From Hymenobacter sp. BRD67 (lineage in GTDB: Bacteria > Bacteroidota > Bacteroidia > Cytophagales > Hymenobacteraceae), in the NCBI RefSeq assembly GCF_013256425.1, contig NZ_CP053904.1:4340001-4404000 (forward strand): DNA of 64,000 nt, given 5' to 3'. Each line of letters starts with the position of its first letter. The first letter of the stretch is position 1. The notes under the pieces were generated by a model, which was not told the DNA's origin, searched no databases, and saw only the letters and a program-made list of their open reading frames with translations. The position numbers and the translations under genes are program-made. Shown here piece after piece: positions 59,793 through 64,000 of this stretch.

Positions 59793-62700
59793 TTACTGTC
59801 GTATCAGGCGGCGCGTGCTGGTGCCATCAGGCGTGGTAGCGCGCAGCAGGTACACGCCAGTAGCCAGGCTATGCAGGTCGAGGCTGGTAGTGGTGGTGCC
59901 AGCCGCCAGCGTCGTGGTGTACACTGGCTGGCCGAGGGTGTTGAGCACCGTTAGCTGCGTGGCGTGGGTCTGGGCCGGCAGGTCGAGGCGCAACTGGCCA
60001 TCGGGCGTGGGGTTGGGATAAATGGTAAGGTCAAGGGTAGCCTGACTGCCCACGGTGGCCGTGACGCCAACGGTCACCGCGGCCGATGCCGGCGAAGTGC
60101 AGCCGGCGGCCGACGTTACCACCACCGTGTAAGAGCCATTCTGCGTCACACTGATGCTAGGGCCGGTGGTACCGGGCAGCAGCGTACCATTGCGGTAAAA
60201 CTGGTAGCTGGCGCCCGGCACTACCGGCGTGCTGAGCGTGCTGCCGGTCAGCGTTAGCACGGGCTGGGCAGGCAGGGCATTGATGGTGAGCGTAGTAGTA
60301 CTGGTTATGGCCGCGCATCCGCCGCCGGCCGCTACCGTATTGGCAATGGTATAAGTGCCGGCTTGGCTGGCGCCCAGGTTCACCGCACCTGTGCTAGGGT
60401 TCAGGCTAAGACCGGCCGGCGAGGCCGAGTAGGTGCCGGCCGTGCTGCCGCTGCCAAGCGTGGCCGGGGCCGTGCCGGTAGCGCAATAGCTGGCCTGCGC
60501 ATAGCTGAAGGCTGCCGTGGCCGGAGCTGTGATAGTAACGCTGGCCGTGCCGGTGCTGGCGCAGGGGCCGGCTACCGAGTAGGTTACGGTGTAGGTGCCC
60601 GATGCGCTGGTGGCAGGCGTAATTGCGCCGGTCGTGGCATTGATGGTCAGCCCGGCCGGGGCACTGAACGTGCCGCCCGCCGTGCCCGTGATGGTCGGCG
60701 TCACGGGCGTGCCGCTCTGGCAGAAGCCAGTGGCCGGGTAGCTGAAGGTAGCCGTAGTGGCGGGGTTAACCGTCACGGCTACCGCGGCCGAGGTGCTGGT
60801 GCAGCCGCTGGCATTGCTTACGCTGACAGTATAAAGCCCGCTGGCGGTGGCCGCATAGGTAGCGGCCGTGGCCCCGCTGATGGGCTGGCCATTGAGCAGA
60901 AACTGGTAAGTGCCGCCGCCCGTGGCCGTGAGCACTACCGCGCCCCCGGCGCAGAAAGTGGTGGGCCCGCCGGCCGTAAGCGTGGCCATCGGCGCGGCAT
61001 TAATTGTGAGCGAAGCCGTGGCCGACACGGCCGCGCACGCCCCCGAAGCCCCGATGGTATTGGTGACGGTGTACGTGCCGGGCTGGCTCTGGCTCAGGTC
61101 AACAGCGCCGCTGGAGGCATTGAGGGCCAGGCCCGCTGGCGCGGCCGAAAACAAGCCTGCACTGCCGCCGCCCGCGTAGGTAGGCGCAACCGTGCCCGTA
61201 GTGCCGGCGCAGTAGCCCGCCGCGCCCGGATAGCTGAAGGTAGCCACCGGCGCGGCCGTTACCGTGAGGGCGAGCGTAGTGCTGGCCGGGCAGGGGCCCG
61301 CCACGGTATACGTAACGGCATAGGTGCCAGCCGTGCTGGTGCTCAGGTTGAGCGTACCAGTGGCCGGGTCGATGCTCAGGCCGGCAGGGGTGGCCGCAAA
61401 GGTGCCGCCCGCAGCGCCGGTAATAGTAGGCGTGGCGCTGGCCCCCGAGGTGCAGAACGTGGAGCCCTGTGCGTAGCTAAAGGCGGCGCTCGGCGTGGCC
61501 AGAATGGTTACGCTGGTCGTGGTGCTGCCGGGGCAGGGACTACCGCCGACGTAAGTAATGGCATAGGTGCCGGGCTGACTCTGGCCCAGGTTAATTGCTC
61601 CGGTGCTGGCATTCAGGCTTAAGCCGGCTGGACTGGCCGTAAAGGTGCCGCCACTGGCTCCGCCCGCTACGGTGGCGCTGGCCGTACCCGCCCCCTGGCA
61701 GAAGCTGCTGGCCGAATAAGTGAGCGTAGGCGTGGCAATGGGGTTGACGGTAATGCTGGTAGCTGCCGAGGTGGCCGCGCAGCTGCCGCCATTTGTAATG
61801 GTAACGCTGTATGCGCCGCTGGCGGTGGCCGCATAGGTAGCGGCCGTGGCCCCGCTGATGGGCTGGCCATTGAGCAGAAACTGGTAGGTTGCGCCAGCCG
61901 CGCCGCCGTTAGCCGTTAGCAGCACTGCGCCGCCCTGGCAGAAGGTCGTCGGGCCGCTGGCGGCCAGCGTTGGTACCGGCACCGGACTAATACTCACCTG
62001 CGCCGTGGCCGTAGCGGCCGGGCAGCCGCCCGCGGCCGCTACCGTGTTCGTTATAGTGTAAGCACCGGGCTGACTCTGCGTCAGGTCGATGGCGCCGGTG
62101 CTGGCATTGACTACCAGCCCGGCCGGGCTGGCCGTGAAAATACCGGCAGTGGCTCCGGCCGCCAGCGTGGCAGTGGGTGAGGCGCTGCCCGCGCAATATA
62201 TAGCCGCTCCGTAGCTGAAAGTAGCTACCGCCGGGGCGGTAATGGTAAGCAGTTGGGTGCTCGTGCTGGGGCAGGGGCCACTCACGCTGTAAGTGATGGT
62301 ATACGTGCCCGGCCGGCTCTGGCCGGGGTTTACAGCCCCGGAGCCGGCATCAAGTGCCAATCCGGCCGGGCTGGCTGCAAATGTGCCGCCCGCTGTGCCC
62401 GTGATGGTTGGGGTAATAACACTCCCTGCATTCTGGCAATAGGCAGCGGCCGGGTAGGTGAAAGTGGCCGTGGTAAGCGGATTCATCGTTACGCTCACCG
62501 CGGTCGAGGTGCTGGTGCAGCTGCCCCCGTTGCTGATAAGCACGCTATACGCGCCGCTGGCCGTAGCCGAGTACGTGGCCGCCGTGGCGCCCGCAATCGG
62601 TTGGCCATTCAGCAAAAACTGATAGGTACTGCCTGTGGTGCCACCACCTGCCGTGAGCAGCACCGCGCCGCCCTGGCAAAAAGTGGTGGGCCCGCCCGCT

Positions 62701-64000
62701 GCCAGCGTAGCAACCGGCTGGGCCGTCAGCGTTACGCGGGCCGTGGCCGTTACCGGCGAGCAGCCACTGGCCGCCCCCACGGTGTTGGTGACGGTATAGG
62801 TGCCGGCCTGGCTCTGGCTCAGGTCGATAGCCCCGGTGCTGGCATTCAGGCTTAGCCCGGCCGGGCTGGCCGTGAAGCTGCCCGCCGTAGCCCCGCCCGC
62901 CAGCGTGGCTGCCAGCGTACCCGAGGTGCCCGCGCAGCCAGTTGCCGCAGCGTAGCTGAATCCTGCCGTGGGTGGGGCCGTAATAACAACTGTAGCGGAG
63001 GCGCTGCCGGGGCAGGGGCTGCCCGCGGTGTAGGTCACAGTATAGGTGCCCGGCTGGCTCTGCGCCAGGTTGATAGCACCCGTCGTGCTGCCCAGGCTCA
63101 GGCCGCCCGGCGTGGCTGTGAAGGTGCCGCCCGTTGGCGACGCGGCCGGAACGGGCGTGGTAGTGCCGCTCTGGCAGTAGCTGCTGCTACCGTAGCTGAG
63201 GGTGGGCACCGTGATGGGGTTCACGGTTACGGGAATCGTATTCGATGTTTCTGAGCAGGTATTCGGGTTATACACTACCACGGCGTAACTGCCGCTGGTC
63301 GTAACGCTGTACGCTGCGCTGGTAGCGCCGGGTATTTCCACCCCGTTGCGGGTAAACTGGTAGGTGTAGTTGTTGGCGTTGCCACTCACCGAGGTAGAAA
63401 GCAGAACGGAGCCGCCCTGGCAGAATACGGTACTGCTACCCGCCGTCAGGCTCACAATATCATTGGCGGTCACGCGCACCACCACCGACGACGAAGTGGC
63501 TGAGCACCCAAACGCATCCGTCACACGCACTGAGTAAGTGCCGTTGTTTGTCACGGTGGTGGTGTACGTTTGGCCGGTAGCCCCCGCAATGTCGCGGCCG
63601 TTCAGCAAAAACTGGTAGGTATAGCCTGGGCCGCCCGGCCCCGCCACCAGGTAAATAGTGCCCGCGTACAAAAAGTAGTTGGCCCGCTGCTGTTGATGGT
63701 GGCCGTAGGGGGCTGATTTACCGTCACGGTGGCCTCGGTAGAAGCCACGGTTGTGCCACTATTATTGCGGACCAGCGCCCGGTATTTGGTGGTTTGCGTC
63801 AGGTTGGAAAAGGTATAGGTGCTGGTCGCGCTGTTGGCAATGTCCACGTAGCCGCTGCCCGCATCCTGCTGAAATTTAAGGATGGTGCCCGAGTAGCCCG
63901 TCAGCGTCAGGGTGCCCGAGTTGAAGCCCGTGCATACCGTGGTAGTGGCCGGGCTCAGCGTGCCGCCCGTAGGGTCGGTGGTTTGGGCCAGCAGCGAATG
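59793..64000 (-). CDS. Giant repeat-rich T9SS adhesin-like surface protein (partial, frame break)
   Basis: More than 1,400 residues, N-terminus beyond the window. It is built from recurring PKD/Ig-like modules: Ig-like units such as PTTFCQGGAVLLTA with TYQFLLNGQPISGATAATYA and TASGAYSVTITNGGSC, alternating with units such as GGTFTASPAGLSLNASTGAI then SQPGTYTITYSV. Paired cysteines suggest a disulfide per module. The C-terminal 90 residues are a T9SS sorting domain (LDLTIYPNPTPDGQLRLDLP, LATGVYLLRATTPDG). The frame breaks near 63660-63672; upstream at 63673-64000 the same reading continues as an Ig-like segment. Likely gliding or adhesion surface protein. Confidence 0.85.

Noticed and set aside
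60363..61622. 419-residue plus-strand open frame inside the adhesin gene
   Set aside because: Arg/Gly/Ala repeats mirroring the adhesin repeats on the other strand; no domain and no start signal.

Overview
The window looks like a chromosome segment from a GC-rich Bacteroidota of the Hymenobacter / Cytophagales kind. The evidence is threefold: three proteins end in type IX secretion (T9SS) C-terminal sorting domains, genes are preceded by the Bacteroidota -7 promoter box (TAnnTTTG) rather than a sigma-70 -10/-35 pair, and many families typical of the phylum are present (DUF4783, DUF6799, DUF4260, VF530, iron-cofactor NrdA/NrdB, TPM proteins). No rRNA genes, prophage or intact insertion sequence were seen.

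Layout. 1-28.2 kb is mostly housekeeping: aspartate kinase (probably the bifunctional ThrA type, running off the left edge), prfA, a beta-helix lipoprotein, YjbQ, gpmI, nadC, a ZIP metal transporter, the cbpA-cbpM co-chaperone pair, RlpA, a GH25 muramidase, Hsp20, a BamA/TamA-like outer-membrane protein, hemW, rplU-rpmA, and the class Ia ribonucleotide reductase genes nrdB and nrdA with an exported Gfo/Idh/MocA oxidoreductase between them. 28.3-34.6 kb is an accessory island: an Abi_C gene, a tRNA, an orphan integrase-like SAM domain, an AbiF/AbiD-type gene with a structured terminator-like leader RNA, then a run of small two-gene modules (an unrecognised pair, DUF6883/DUF4926, and two DUF433/DUF5615 pairs, one inverted). 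About ten same-orientation copies of a palindromic intergenic repeat punctuate it. 34.7-46.7 kb holds regulators (Crp/Fnr, AraC), SDR, GNAT, an AsmA-like protein, an amidohydrolase, a fatty-acid desaturase, a TPM protein and an M48 protease. 46.8-64 kb holds an MFS exporter, secreted and lipid-anchored proteins, a lipase-like hydrolase, a POT transporter, sugar-oxidation enzymes, a DUF885 peptidase and the C-terminal part of a very long repeat-rich T9SS adhesin that runs off the right edge.

A dominant technical feature is about 28 reading-frame breaks. Almost every one is repaired by adding a single base to a short homopolymer of 3-5 bases, nearly always G or C. They hit essential genes (gpmI, hemW, nadC), so they are most likely residual sequencing or assembly errors rather than real pseudogenes. 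I annotate the joined genes and give each break position.

The most interesting part is the 28-35 kb island: a tRNA-associated defence and toxin-antitoxin region in which a mobile-looking repeat carries a hairpin, a promoter box and in places the first codons of the downstream gene, as if modules had been exchanged cassette-like behind a constant leader. Other points of interest are a DnaA-box palindrome in front of nrdB, a motif shared with the nrdA promoter, and several long perfect palindromes.
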